Translations under genes and position numbers: made by a program
DNA from: Silurus meridionalis
Lineage: Eukaryota; Chordata; Actinopteri; Siluriformes; Siluridae
Direction: 5' to 3'
Assembly (NCBI RefSeq): GCF_014805685.1
Contig: NC_060886.1
Coordinates: forward strand, 20,215,608 to 20,279,607
DNA: 64,000 nucleotides
In this document: positions 32,134 through 46,900 of the stretch, piece by piece
Position numbering within the stretch: position 1 is the stretch's first letter
Layout: every line of letters begins with the position of its first letter
The notes under the pieces: model-generated
Told to the model about the DNA's origin: nothing
The model's database searches: none
The model's input: only the letters and a program-made list of their open reading frames with translations

Positions 32134-35100
32134 TTACACTCTGTGCTTTTAGTAGACTTTTTATCCTACACTGTATTTATAGATGTTATCGAAATCACTA
32201 GGGTAACCAACAAAACAGCATTATGCTATTATTATTTACTGCTTTTGTGCCACCCGAGATACCCCTATCTCTGAGCCGCAGCCTAACAGAAACACTACAG
32301 ACAAAAGGTTATCTTCTGCTTCCACCTGTGTGTTTAAAAGCCCCCAAAAAAACCCACTAGGGGTCAGAAGAGAAGCTAACGATGCCATTCAATCAAACCC
32401 ACCATTAAAAATGACACCATTGTGCAAAGTCTGAAACTGTCTTCAAGCACAAACATCAATTGCTTTTCCCACTGTGAAAGTTTTTCCAGGAAGATGCATT
32501 GAAAAATGTGTGAGTCTAATCAAAATAAACATTAGATGAAATATAGCATATAGGTATACATAGTGCACAGGTTGCACAAGGATTATGCTTACACTAAATA
32601 AATAAAAATATTATTTTATTATATTCTAAATTCTAAATTGTATATTATATATATAAAATATATTTGTATAATTAAAAAAAATGTTACATGAAATCTAAAC
32701 TCAAGAGTAATATTTGAATTGACAGTTCATCAAACCTAAGCATGTAATCACTCAATAACTGTTGCTGTATATGGTTTGTACATGTGAATTCATTGTATGA
32801 CATGACACATTTTATGATACTGTACGTCATTTCTTTTAAAAAGCTAAGACAGGTCAACTTTCTAAGAGCAATCCATTCTCCTTTAGTCATGTGAGAAGGA
32901 AGTACCTCCTTGATGGCTATGTGAAATTGATATTACTTGACATCAAGCGCATGCTGAGGAGAACTTCCTGGAAATGGTAAGTCAAGGGGTTTTCATAAAG
33001 TCTTAAAAATAACTGTAATATGTCTTAAGCTTCTTAAAGACCTGTTCCAGTGAGGCCTAAGGTTTTCCTACTTCTCCTCAATGTTATTCTATAAAATGTA
33101 TCAAGTGTATTGTCTGATTGCTTTGTTAAATTGTATAGTCCTCTGTGTCCTGTTTTCTGAGGCAATAATTGATGGGTTTTAGGAATATATAGGAATTATA
33201 TTTGGGGAAAATATAAAGTTGTTTGATTTATTATATTTCCTGGAAACATCATTCAAACTGAAAGTCTATATAATTTAAGCTTATGTTTATGTATTAAAAG
33301 AATTCAGTCTAACAAATACAATGCTGACAACATTAATTTGCAACTGATTTCTCAAATCAGAAGGTTTTAATAAATTTTCTTACACATTAACAGCTGTTCC
33401 AACTGTAACATAAAGGATAGCTTTATATTATTGCGCTAGTTTTAATATATTATTGTTCCTATTTTAACAGCTTTTTTAATAGCAATTTGTATGGCCTATA
33501 ATCTAAGGCTAATAATAAAAAGATTTTATAATTATTTAAAGATTTTAATAAAAAGATTCTTGGTTAAAAAACAAATGGAATCCTGGTAATGGAAATATAA
33601 ATTTTTGGAAGGAGTTTCAAGTGTTTATTTTTTGTAATTGTAATGTGTGTAAGGTGGAGTTTTTCCTGTCTCTCAGTCAGATGACAAGTTGTACCGTATT
33701 TTCTGGACTATAAGCCGCTACTTTTTTCCCACGCTTTGAACCCCGCGGCTTAAACAATGAAGCGGCTAATTTATGGATTTTTCCTGGGTTTTTCCCGGTT
33801 TCACAAGCTTCATGCCAAAAAACTGAGCCCCATAACATTAGACCAATGAAATTGCCGAACGGGTTTAAGGGACCCAATGAAACTCTTTATATTAAATCAG
33901 ATGCGCTCCCACTGAATTGGGCCGCACCACATCATAAATATGGATGATGTTCCTCTGACGTTTGCCCTGCCACTCACTCGGACTGTCAACAGGAAATGAG
34001 AATCATTCGTCACGCTGAAAACAACCAGGCATGAAAAAACACACTTCACCTGTGTTCTGAGCTGCACAGCATCAGGAGAAAAGCTTCACTGATGGTGATT
34101 TTTAAACGCACGACGATGCCAAAAGAAAAACTCCCGAGAGAAATTGTTGTGAAAGGAAGGAGGAAGACAGTGAACAATTACTTTTTTGGTAGGCTACTGT
34201 TTAGATACAAGCCGTGTAACAGGCATTAAAGCCTGTGTAAAGTTCATTGGTTTCAATGTAGGAAAATGCGGCTTATAGACAGGTGCGGTGTATTTATGTT
34301 CAAAATAAAAAATCTTTGAAAAATTCAGTGGGTGCGGCTTATATTTGGTTGCGTTTGATAGTCCGGAAATTACAGTAATTCTGTCATTAAACTTAAAAAA
34401 AAAATTTTTTTTTAAGTGTGGCTAATAAGAAAACTATTATTTATAGCTACTATAATGTGATAACATGAACTTACAATCTTTTAACAACAGTAAATGCATT
34501 TAAAAAGTATTATTCACTAATAAACACAAAATTGCAATATTTATATACAATCTATATTTATATATAATATATTTTCAAAATAATCCATTCCAGCCCAAAA
34601 TGTGTAATTCCTCTTATAACACAACAGTTTGCCGAATATAAAAAAGAATTGTGTTGTTCTTTACACATTGGATTACATTAAGGCAAACATAATGAGCCAT
34701 AATAACCTCAGTGTGCCCTCAAAGTGTGTTGGTGTTGCTGTGCCATTCAGTAACAAGACAAAATAGAGTTAATTGTGTTAATTGTGAAAGTTTAGGAGGA
34801 CACTTGAAGATGGCACTTTTTTAAAGGAAAAACAAACATAGCAGAGAGTACAGTAGATACATGCAGAGCTAAGTTTCTTCCCATATAAGTTTTAAAATAA
34901 ATTCTAATGTTAAGTCCATCACAGAGTCTTATATTTATTTCCATTAGAAACATGATCAGCTACATTCCTTATAGATAGATTTCACCTGTTTCACTAGGCT
35001 TAAAGACAGTGATGATGTCTTACCATAGTAACATGCCTCTTTTTCCAGCTTGTCACTAAACGGGCTACAATCAGAGGTCAGGGTATAACCGTCTACACAT

Positions 35101-35864
35101 GGATATTCCATTATTCCAGCTGCCTGATTTCTTTGCTGCTCCTCCTTGAAAGTCCTGCAGTCATCAGAGCCTCTTTTCGAGCTGAGTCGTGACTCGCGAC
35201 ACTCCTTCTTGGTCTCATTTTCCATGTCCTTGATGCTACCCCCTGTGGGATGTCATCAACACCGGTTAAAGGAACACCCTGTTATGTAGCACAGAGTCCC
35301 AGCCTCCACTGGGAGCCTCCAGAGAAAACAATAATACCACTTAACAAACACACAGTGTTATATGTAAAAAGGAGGGTTTGCACATAAAGTAAAAATCCTT
35401 TTAAGAAATCACTAATACTTAACTATCCAAATAACCTTTTTATTTGCTTTTAAATAATTAGAATTTAGTAATAAAATATACTGTCTTTACTAAATAAGAT
35501 TTTACTGCAAGAGATTAATTGAAAATGGTTCTAAACAAAATTCCCGCTAATTCCAATCAACGTGGTGAAAGTGAGGTTATGCGACTTCCATAAAAGCAAT
35601 ATGGCCAAAGTTAATTGTATAAGAATGTTGTCCACTGGTATATTAAAAATCTGCTGAAATTCTTTCAGGAATAATTTTCTGAGTGACCGTGGTTATTGGC
35701 CAATATTTGTTTGCATTAACAGAAAAATTAAAGAAAGAATTAACAGCTATGTTTAAAAGGAGAATAAAAAGCAGCCAAGACACCAAGAATGCATTATTGC
35801 ATACAAGAGGCATATCAAATGCACAATAAAACCTTGATAATATGCAAAAACTGGAAGTTGCATC

Positions 35865-35934
<70 letters not shown>

Positions 35935-36775
35935 TGTAGTACCTTTGGTTTGCTTACAACTGAAAGAAATTTTTCTCTTGTCCTTCTCAATATTGTCTTC
36001 TCCGTCTGAGTCACTTCCTTGTGAATAACTAGTCTGTGTTGGAAAGACACATACAGAAACCATTACTCCTAAGGTCAGCTTTTACAAAGTGGCTTCTTGT
36101 AATAAGCTAAGAAAACACACTCTTTTATAATGCCAAAAAAGTCTTACCTTGGTGTTCTCATCTCTCAGGTTAAAAGTAAGCTCCAGGTTGGTAAGAAAGT
36201 GGTCAGAGAACTCAGGGTACATATCCAGCACCTCCAGCAGGTCTTCCCGGTTGATTGTGTGCAGATCACAGTAGCTCAGAGCTCGCACATCTGCTTTTGA
36301 CTTTCCCGGTTTTGCATACAAGTGGATCATCTCTCCAAAGATGTCATTCTTGCCTGTAAAGAGAAGAATGTGGTTACGCCAGTTTTAAGCATACGTTGCA
36401 TAAAAGATGTAGAGTGCTGACATTGAAATTAATTTAATGAGCAATTCAGACCAGGACCAGAATCGAAAGGGAACTCAATTCAAAAATAGGATTATAAACT
36501 ATTACACTTCTATACTTGAAATGTAAAGTTATTTAACGGTTTTAAAGTATTTAGGGTCTCAGCAGCAGTTCTTAAGGTACAAATATCTTATCCCTTGAAG
36601 CTTATTTAGAGTATGTACAACTTGGTGATTAAAATACAGATTTTTGGAAACAGTTTGGCCTTGTTAAAGAAGCAATAAAGAAGTAAGCAAAATTCCAGCA
36701 TTAACAGATCAGTCGTCTTTCCCAGTTGCACTGCATCATGTGAATCATAAGAGGGTTGAGAGAGAGAAACAGAGA

Positions 36776-36825
<50 letters not shown>

Positions 36826-39800
36826 GAGAGAGAGTTAAACCTGAGAATTGTTTAAATCTTAAAAATCTTTTTGTAAAACAAGGTCCGAAAGTATCAACCT
36901 GCACTCATCTGTGTCATTCATTATTTAAGCACAGATTGGCCTGATGCTGGTTTACACTTTGATGTTCACAGACGATCCATCATATGTGGCTGACAGGCTT
37001 TGCTTTCCGTCTTCAAAAGGAATAGGAGTACTTTTGATAATCACACTAAATTCAAGCCCACTGTAAATGTGCGGCAGTCTGGTAGAACCTGTTAGATGTT
37101 GCAGTGGTTGAATTGTGACAAACATCCCAAAAAAGAGAGAGAGAAATGAAAGATTTCTTGATGATAGATATGAAGGCAGTTTAACAAAAGGAGCTGTAAA
37201 AAGAAAATCAGCTGATAAAAACTGACGAAATCCGTACTACGTTTGCTTTCTTCAAACAGCATTCATCAGGTTTTGCGCAAGTTGTTGGATAGCCACATAC
37301 CATAGCAAAAAGAATGTGAGAGTAGTCCATTTAGTTTCTAATCAGATCCTGGGTTTAAATCATTAATGCAATTATATCCTTTTACTTTTGCAAGTAATCA
37401 GCTTTACTTTCAAATGCTACATTTTTACATTTAGCAGAGATTTTTGTAAAAGCGAATCATATTTCATGTACCTTGCCATAGGACTTGGAGTAGAACTAAT
37501 TAAAAATAGCTTATGATGACAACAATTTCATTACAGAAAGTCTAAAATGTAAGTCATATTTTGGGTGCTTCTAACATTTTTTTGTCTGCAGCTTATTTTA
37601 TTAGTATTCTGAATGACTGAATTAAGGCCTCTATCACACTACAGGATCTATTTGTTGCAGTCTCTGTTCCCGCACCACACTGTGTTTTCTGCACATGATC
37701 CAACTACGTCAGATAAGCCAACAGTGTTCAGCAAGTGAGAAAAAAGTCGGCTTAGAAGTGTCAAGGTTTAGCACACTTGCCAGACACATGCAAAATGCCT
37801 CTGATAATATCAGGAGACTTGCTTACTGATTACAGCTGATCAGACAATTAAAACATTCACATGATCTCTGGATTAAAAAATAAAACAAAAACACAACACT
37901 CACTATTACCTGCTCACTTTCCGGCCATTATGTATATAGTAACTTAAATAAATTAATTATTTTACTGTAACCACTTTATCCTGGCTAAGGCTTCTCGTAG
38001 TAACAGTTACCTCGAAGATGTTTAAAGGCTGAAAAAGGCTTATGGTTTATGGAAGATTAATTAAAATAAAGATGCTAATTAAAAAAAAAGTGTATGTAGA
38101 AAAATTCTATATTTATTCTGATATGCATTTTTTATGAAGAGATTTTACTTTAAAATTAACTTTTCCCAAACAGGTATGTATATTATTTAAAGTTAAAGAG
38201 ATTACAGTTGCAAGTTTGGATTGTTTGGCAAGTTTAAGAAACTGTGGATAAAAAAAATATATTTTGAAAATGATATAGATTTTATTCAATAATTCAATAA
38301 TTCATTTTTTTTTTAGGTTGATGCATTAAAATAAAAATCTCCCTCTGCTTATGCTCATTTTCACTATGTAATGGTTTGTCATACACTTTATTCAATATGG
38401 TAAAACACTCAATTTCTAAAATGACAGGTTTCCTGTTCTTGAGCTAGCTATAGTGTTTTATAGAATATGGATATACTCATGGCTGTCCACTGAGACTCTG
38501 TGTGGATGTAGCCACTGAGAAACAGGCCTCCACGGAGTTGATTTGCACTGGTAGAACATTTAGCTTTGCTATTACTTAAAAATCAAAATAACATAGCAAA
38601 TAAACACATGAACGCTGGCATGCATATTCATACAAATACATTTAAAAAAAGCACCAGAAAGTGTCCTTTTAAAAAGCACTGTGGATGTCTGCACATTTAG
38701 TCTAAGCCTTCTTTTTTTTATATGGGACACAGCCATTACCTGTGAATGCAGTCATAATTATAGTAACGAGGGAAACTAAATACACTTAAATCAGGAGAGA
38801 AATGGCTGAAATGTCAAAGCTGCAGTAATTACATCAGTGCCAGCCAAACAAAAATTTATTTAAAATTACTGCAATTTCTCAAAACTTAAAATTTTATTTA
38901 ATTATTGTTAGTTCTTGTTCATTTTTTTTTCGAAATGTGAAAATGCAGCAACAATAACTGCTAAACATCGCACATACCCACAGCAATGCTGTATTAACAT
39001 AAAGGCATATTCATTTTATTCCACAGTGTTTATAGATCCAAAATTCTAGAATTACAGTAATGTTTTTTCCTCTCAGTTATTTGAAAAGGTCTACTTGCAC
39101 CCTCTAATTCCCCTTTCATCTATTCTTTTTTAAAATCTATAATGATTAGTCAACATTGCTATAAGGTGCTCTTAGGCTCTTTATTGTCTCCTAGCCCCCA
39201 GACAAATAAGCCCATTTTAAATTGTAATTGATTAAAGCAAATAATCTGTCTACACAAAACTAACATTAACAGCAACCAAAGCCTTTTAAATGTCATTCTT
39301 AGGCTGTGCATTATAAGAAAACTGAGACAGACAAATCAATATTGACAGATCCATCAATGGATGTAAAATAATGAGATTCCTGCTTTGAACTCCAGACTAA
39401 TAAAACAATCCAAAAGTGTTCTTTTTGAGAAAACCTATTGACCACAACTAAGATGGAGCAATATGAGAATATGCTATCATCGTCACAAAATATTCAAAGA
39501 CAATACCATTTTCTAAATGAACTGGCAGTACAGCTAGACGGGAGTATAGCTAGACAGGGTCTATTCATAATTCAACAATGGGGTTAAATCAAGATTTAAA
39601 AAAACATTTAAAGCAAAATTACCTAGAATGGCCACTACAATGTCATCCTTCAGGATCTCGATGGAACCTCGAGAAAGAAAGTAAAGTGCTGTGAGGACAT
39701 CTCCACAGTGAACCAGTGTGTCTCCTGGGGGAGCATGGGTTGTCTTAAAGCGCATTGCCAGAGCACGCAAGCAGCCTTTTGTTGCCCCACGGAAGGCCTT

Positions 39801-39961
39801 ACAGTCTTGTAGAAGGCTCCGGTTCAGATGGAGACAGATATCAGCTTGTAAGCACTCTGGAAAGCCCTTTAACACCTAGAATAGAAAGATGACAGAAATA
39901 GACAGAGATAATAAATACGAAATGCTCAGTTTATCAAAAAACTAATGTTTTCATTTGTTAC

Positions 39962-40049
<88 letters not shown>

Positions 40050-40064
40050 ACACACACAATATAC

Positions 40065-40126
<62 letters not shown>

Positions 40127-40902
40127 CGTATTTTTCGGACTATAAGCCGCTACTTTTTTCCTACGTTTTGAACCCCACGGCTAAACAACGAAGCGGCTTA
40201 TTTCCCGGTTTCACAAACTTCAAGCCAAAAAACTGAGCCCCATAACATTAGACCAATTAAATTTCCGAACGTAAACGAAAAAACGAACCTCACCTGTGTT
40301 CTGAGCTGCACGGCATCGGGAGAAAAAATGTTTTTTTTTTTTAACGCACGACGATGCCAAAAGATAAACTCCCAAAAGAAATAGTTGTGAAAGGAAGATG
40401 GAAGACAGTGAACAATTACTTTCTTGGTAGACTACTGTTTAGATACAAGCCGTTGTAGCGCGTTGAGTCAGGGTTAAGGGATAGCTCGAGTTGTAACTCC
40501 AGTTGCAACAGAAATCATATAAGCACAGACAGGTTTACAAAACTCGTACTTTTTTATTTATCTTGGCAACAGCGTTACGGGTTAGTCAAAGAAACTTAGA
40601 AATGAGCATCAGAAAATAATAAGGACATAATCCTTGTCTTGACCACATGCAGTAATACCGGAAAAAAGCTGTGCCAGGCTATTCCCAAAATACCGCTATG
40701 CTCCTAAAGGAAGCGCAACATATTTCACCCGTTACACCGTGTGTAACGTGTCTTTCGTTAAAGCCTGTGTAAAGTACATTAGTGTAGACGTTAGTGTGTA
40801 GACGTTAGTGTGTACATTAGTGTTGATGTTAAAAATAGAAATATTTGTAAAATTTAGTGGGTGCGGCTTATATATGGGTGCACTTCATAGTCCGGAAATT
40901 AC

Positions 40903-40965
<63 letters not shown>

Positions 40966-43900
40966 GCATATACAGTACCCTTTTTATAGTTAGATGCTGT
41001 CATATCCAAACATAACAGTTCATACTCTATAAACAGGGTAAAAATCTCATGAAATAACATGCACACACCAAGTAAAACAGTATTGTGCATCTCACTGTGT
41101 TGACCACTACAATAGTAATAGACATCCCACAAAAAAAAAGGGAGAGATAATGAGGAACATGCAAACTATAAAATAAAAGTATTCAGCAATGACGGTGATA
41201 ACCTGCTGAACTTGCTAGCAGCCTTGAAAGCTTTCGAATTCAGGCACATTTTTTTGCTTTTTTCCCACAACACCTAATATGTAAGCAACAAGATCTTCAG
41301 GCTAAAAGACCTTTACACAAAATATTAAAGCATATGCAAAGCTGAAATGGCATTCTGATTGAAAATAACAAATGAAGTAAGATGAAAAGTGCTCTATGAA
41401 GGGAAGGTCTGGAGTGTCTGCAAATAACAGGCAGTGGAGGGGACGAGAATGAGAATGGCTAAGAAAAATCCTGTTGTTTTTTTTGTTTTGTTTTTTATAA
41501 ATACCTCCTGCATCCAAGTGTGATGAGGCCATTCCATTTCGTATGGAGCAAAATGGAGAGAAACAGGTTTTGCATTCATTATGCATATTTACAACACATT
41601 TCACTTGATTTATTCACATGTCCTAGAGGAGCTAAATTAAAACCTACAGTAGATTTGTAACTCAACATTGCTGACCACTGGAAAAAATCCTGAGTGCTTG
41701 AGTTTAGAATAGCCCTTCCATTTGACAAATTCCACATCTTCCACAACGATCAGTGTGGAGTATTAAAAGCTTGAATATGGACAAATGTGAAAATTCTAGC
41801 TATACAGAAATAGCTAATGCATGAATTAATTGATTATGCTTCCCTCATCCCCAACATACAGACGCACCATGTTCATGTCAATGCCATTAGTATAGTTCCA
41901 TGAATGTTGAAAATACTCCTCCAGCCGCTGCCTGAGTGGGTTGGGGATCTGGTGGAAGCGGATAAACTCCTTCACACGCAGCATCTGAGTGTGATACCGT
42001 GCTGTTCCTGAGTAGAGCCGCTGAATGATAGCAGATACGTTCCCAAAGATGCTGGCATACATTAGAGCTAGACAGAACGAGAATGAAAGATTTTGAATGT
42101 AAGTATTCATGAGAATGAGACAACAAATTAATATATAAAATGTTCCAGTTATATCTACACTAACAACAACAAATTGGAACAGTTCATAAGTGTAAACAGG
42201 GACCAGATAGTATAGCTTTTGATGGGAAGTTGCCAATTTAGCCAGATAAGGTCAAATTGGCCAGATAAGGTCAGGGCGCTGTGCAAATGCATTCTAGAAA
42301 ATTGTGTGCTTACAACTTTGTGGCAGCATATGGGTGTGATTGATAGATGCCAACATACTTTTTGCCATGTACTGGGAGGGTTAGGTATTGCAGTATTTCT
42401 AACTGTAGCCCATCTATTGCTAGTGTATGTATAATTTGTTAGCCTTTACTTCCACCATCAGTTAAAAACAGACCACCAGTTAACAGATACCATTTGATTG
42501 ATTGTGTATTCTCAGCACAGCTGCAACAATATAAACCCCATTAGACACTCCTACACAAGAAAAGTATAGCATAGGTGTAAAGTATAGCACAGGTGTAAAG
42601 TATTACCTGACTCAAAGGTGTGTAACTCTGGAAATTCCAATTTCTTTTTTCGAGTTAAAAATATTGATGCAAATTTTCGACTTACGCCACAACATTTGTC
42701 TACAGTTTAATCTCACTTGACTCTATATTAGACACCCCTACCAGATTGGTCACCTTTTACATATAACTTCAAAGACTGTAGTTCTTCTTTTACACTGCAT
42801 TAAGGCAAAGAATTTTCAATGCAAAACAGCAGTTTTATTAAGGTGTTTAAAATACCCAGCAACACTGGTACACCTGATACACTTGTATAATTGATCATGC
42901 ACTAATTATTGTCAGAGCAGCCATCAGAAAGTAAACACCCAAATAATTTGGTGAGAAGTTGGCATTTGTGGTTTGTTTCCATTGACAAATGTTATCTCAT
43001 TGAATTTTCAAGGCATAATTCAAACATAAAGCAGCTCATACTCACATCCAATAAGCATGACACAGATAGAAAAGATCTTCTCCGAGTTTGTATTTGGTGA
43101 GACATTGCCAAAGCCCACACTGGTTAGACTGCTGAAAGTGAAATACAGTGCAGTGACATATTTGTCCTTAATTGAGGGTCCAGAATTGGGGTCACTACTG
43201 TTGTAACGTTTTCCAATAGACACTCCAAGATTATCCAGCCAGCCAATCTTGTGCTTTAGATAAGGCTTCTCTACATTACCAATGGCATACCAGATACAGG
43301 CAAGCCAATGGGCAATAAGTGCAAAGATGCACATGAGGAGCATTAGCACTGCTGCTCCATACTCAGAGTAGCGGTCCAGCTTCCTGGCCACCCGGACTAA
43401 TCTCAGCAGCCTTGCCGTCTTCAACAGACCAATCAGAGTAGTTGTCTAAAGACAAATGAGATTACAGGTTAGAGATGTACCCACAATTATACAATACAAT
43501 TAAATGAATTAATATCTGTGACTGCAGAATGTACAGATAGGTACTATTAGGTTCAGGTTTTCCTAAATAAAACTCACTACTCATTACCCAGGACAATTAT
43601 TTAAATCTTATCTCTCAGGAAAAAAATCATATTAGGTAAGGAACCAAATCAACATAAGCAGCTGTAAATGCTGGCAAAAAATATTGTCTAAAACTTTTTT
43701 CCTAAGTGCATTCCTTCAGCATTTGCATGAAGTGGGAAAGCAAAAGCAAAGTCTTATGACATAAACCTAATAATTTCAGTTCCCCAAGGGAACGAGACGC
43801 TGCGTCGCAGCGCTTTGGGAACGCCTCCCGTTGTCCACACTCTGAACCACATGTGAAATCCGGCCAATAGGCAAGTGGTGACGTGATCGGCGGGTGATGT

Positions 43901-46900
43901 CACATAAACCAGGAAGCTACAAAATGGCTAAGCGATGGTAGCGACATTAGCTTCTTTCTGTTCAGGTAAGCGCTTTGTGTGTGACTGTGCAGTCATGAGC
44001 TTACATGCAAGCAGAATTCCGACTGCATGTTCCTTCTTGACCCGCTTCATTTCGGGGGTTGTTGGGGGGTACACGCAGCCGATGTGTTGTTTGCTTAGCT
44101 TAGGAGCATGCTTAGTCAGCTCTCAAATTAGTCAACTATTAACATTTTTAGCCATGTGGCTATGCGCTCCTGGCTGTTGGCCAAGCTCCCGTTCCCCGGG
44201 GAAAGCAATTGTTCGACGGTTCCTTTTCCCGGTGCGTGTAACGGGGTGCGCTGCATCGCCTCGCCGAGCACAGAACCTAAGCCGCGGGGCTCGCAGGCTG
44301 GCCTAGCACGAGGCTCATGAGTCCTCTCCAGCCTCTCCTGCTGGGCCGAGCTCTACGCGGTGCTCCGTATTTCTTCCTCAGAAGAGGAGAATTGTCGGAT
44401 GCTATCGAGCCCATGACTCTCTCCAGACTTACACCGAGGTGTCTAGGTCCTGGGAGACCCCATACGAGGCCTGTACCTTTGCCCCGCATTCGCTGTTTCG
44501 CGAATATAGTAGGGTTCAGGGAATGCGGCTATGTAGAGATGCCGGCTGGCTATCTCTCTCCAGGTGATGCATCGCTGAAGGCTTCGGTATTGCCTACAAA
44601 AGCCACTTTTGCCCCGCCATAGTGGGACACAAGCAGACTCTAAATGCCCTCTAAATGCCACATTTACAAATGTAAATGTACTCTGATCCTGGAACAGGAA
44701 GTGCGCACCCTCCTAAGGAAAGGGGCCATCAGGGTGGTTCCTCCGTTGGTCAGAGAGTCAGGCTACTACAGCCAGTATTTCATTGTTCCGAAGGAGGATG
44801 GTGGGTTGCGTCTGATCCTAGATCTGAGCTCCTTGAACCGCTCACTCGTGAGACTCAGGTTCAGGATGCTCACTCTCAAAGAGGTCGTGTCTCAGATATA
44901 TCTGAAAGACTCATATTTTCATAGCCATCCCTCCCGCACACAGCAGGTTCCTGAGGTTTGCTTCGGGGGCGGAGCTTACCAATACCATGTCCTTCCGTTT
45001 GGCCTAGCACTCTCACCCCACACCTTCACAAAATGCATGAATGCGCCGCTAGCCCTGCTGCGGCTTCGGGGCTTCCGCTTTTTGAACTATATCGACGACT
45101 GGTTAATATTAAGGCAGTTCGCCATTGAGATGTCGTTCTCGCCTGCATGAAGGAGCTGGGGTTGGGACTGAATGCCGGGAAGAGTGTGCTTTTCTCCACG
45201 GCAGAGAACCACCTTCCTGGGCTTAGTGTGGGACTCGACCATGTTGTGGGCACGATTGTCTCCCGCCCGGATCGAAGCTATCCTCACAGCAGTCAGGAGA
45301 GTAAAAGAAGGCCAGTCACTCACTGTGAAGTAGTTCCAGAGGCTGCTGGGTGTCATGCCAGCAGCGTCCAATGTGATTCCACTTGGCCTCCTCCATATGA
45401 GATCCCTCCAGTGGTGGCTCCGGGACAAAGGGTTCTTCCAAATGTACCATCAATGTCTCGTGGCGAGCCCTTCGAGCCTTATAATGAGGGGAGAACTGAA
45501 ATTCCTGTCCCAAAGTCATCCCAGGAGGGATCTCCTCTCTCAGGAAGGGAGAACCCTGGTTCACCCCTGCCCAGAGTTATAGAGGCTATGGAAGTAGCGC
45601 CTGAGGAGGCACAGATTTTAGCAGCTGGTCTCTCTACTGAGGTAGTGGAGACCATCCTCCATTCCAGAGCTCCCTCCACAAGGAGGTCATATGCTGCTAG
45701 GTGACATCTGTTCCCTACGTGGTGTGAGCACCACCAGTTGGACCCAGTTAACCTCCAGGTTTGCCACAGGGTTGACTTCTTCAACCCTGAAGGTTTACGT
45801 GTCTGCTAGGTTATGTATGTAACCCTAGTTCCCCGAGGGAAGGAGACGCTGCGTCCCTGGGCCACACTCCCTGCATCCCTGCGGCACTTACCTTCTCTTT
45901 GTCAGAAGCTAATGTCGCTATCATCGATTAGGTTTGTTCGACGTCGCCCGCCGATGACGTCATGACTTGCCTATTGGCCGGATTTCACATGTGGTTCAGA
46001 GCGTGGACAACGCGAGGCGTTCCCAAAGCGTTGTGACGCAGCGTCTCGTTCCCTCAGGGAACTAGGGTTACATACGTAACCTAGAGACGTTGTCAACTTG
46101 GCCATGATGCATTTGTGCAGCTATATCAACAATGAGGTTTGTTTTTATATGCTGTGAGCATCTTAAATCAAATGATGAGTCAGAGAATGATGGATGCTGC
46201 TGATAATCAAAGCATTTCCTGTTCATGTTGTTCCTGCTGTGAATTATTTTCAATTTGGCAGTAATGCTGTTTTCCATAAGTAGATTAGTTTATAAATGTA
46301 GAGGTGGGCAGGGCAGTGCAAATAGAAAATAATCTTTTAAGGCAATTTTCATTTTTGGTAACCAGACTTTGATATTCAGAATTAAAAATCCTATATTTTT
46401 ACTTGTGATTTGTATATACGAAAAAGAGGATCATATTTACGTAAGTAAATAAATAAACAAATAAATAAATGCCATCTGAAGATGTCAATATTTTCTTCCT
46501 GCAAAATGGAAAGTAGAAAGGTTTACATTTGCAGAATAATTTGGCTAACACTCCCTGTTGCATATTCCCTTAGTAATGCCTTTGAATAAATATTTCACTT
46601 ATGACCTTTTGTAATTATGAGTAGTTGAGGCCCATTACAGTATAATGCTGTCTATATGCTTTACCACTAGAAAACAGCACTACATAAACCAATGTCGATG
46701 GTAATCGAATGTGTGAATGTCATACTTTTTAACTCTGCAATATTTCCAACTTGGAAGTACTACTGCAATATTGCAGAAGAGACATACATTCTAATTTGCA
46801 GAAGGTTTTCCCTCATTCTGTAAACCCTGCAAATGAGCCCCTTGGCCTTTCCACCTTGTTCTGTCTCATCTGAAACAGGCTCCTGCAACACTTTAAACTG

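Larger units (their letters stand above)
43779..46088 (+). mobile_element. DIRS-like retroelement, internally deleted
   Basis: GC-rich against its AT-rich surroundings. The two ends are inverted copies over about 180 bp (GGAACGAGACGCTGCGTC..., TGAACCACATGTGAAATCCG...). Near 45830 is a further copy of the end motif (CTAGTTCCCCGAGGGAAGGA), as expected for the internal complementary region of DIRS elements. Inside, on the plus strand: reverse transcriptase, RNase H-like part and the first residues of a tyrosine recombinase. Full DIRS elements are about 5-6 kb; this one is 2.3 kb and frameshifted. Confidence 0.87.

Noticed and set aside
41302..41604. 100-codon minus-strand frame in a kcnh7 intron
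   Set aside because: No domain, no splice-consistent phase with kcnh7 and typical of chance frames.
43935..44622. Open frames at the 5' side of the DIRS element, considered as a gag gene
   Set aside because: Position suits gag, but I recognise no motif and the frames are short, so not called as a separate feature.
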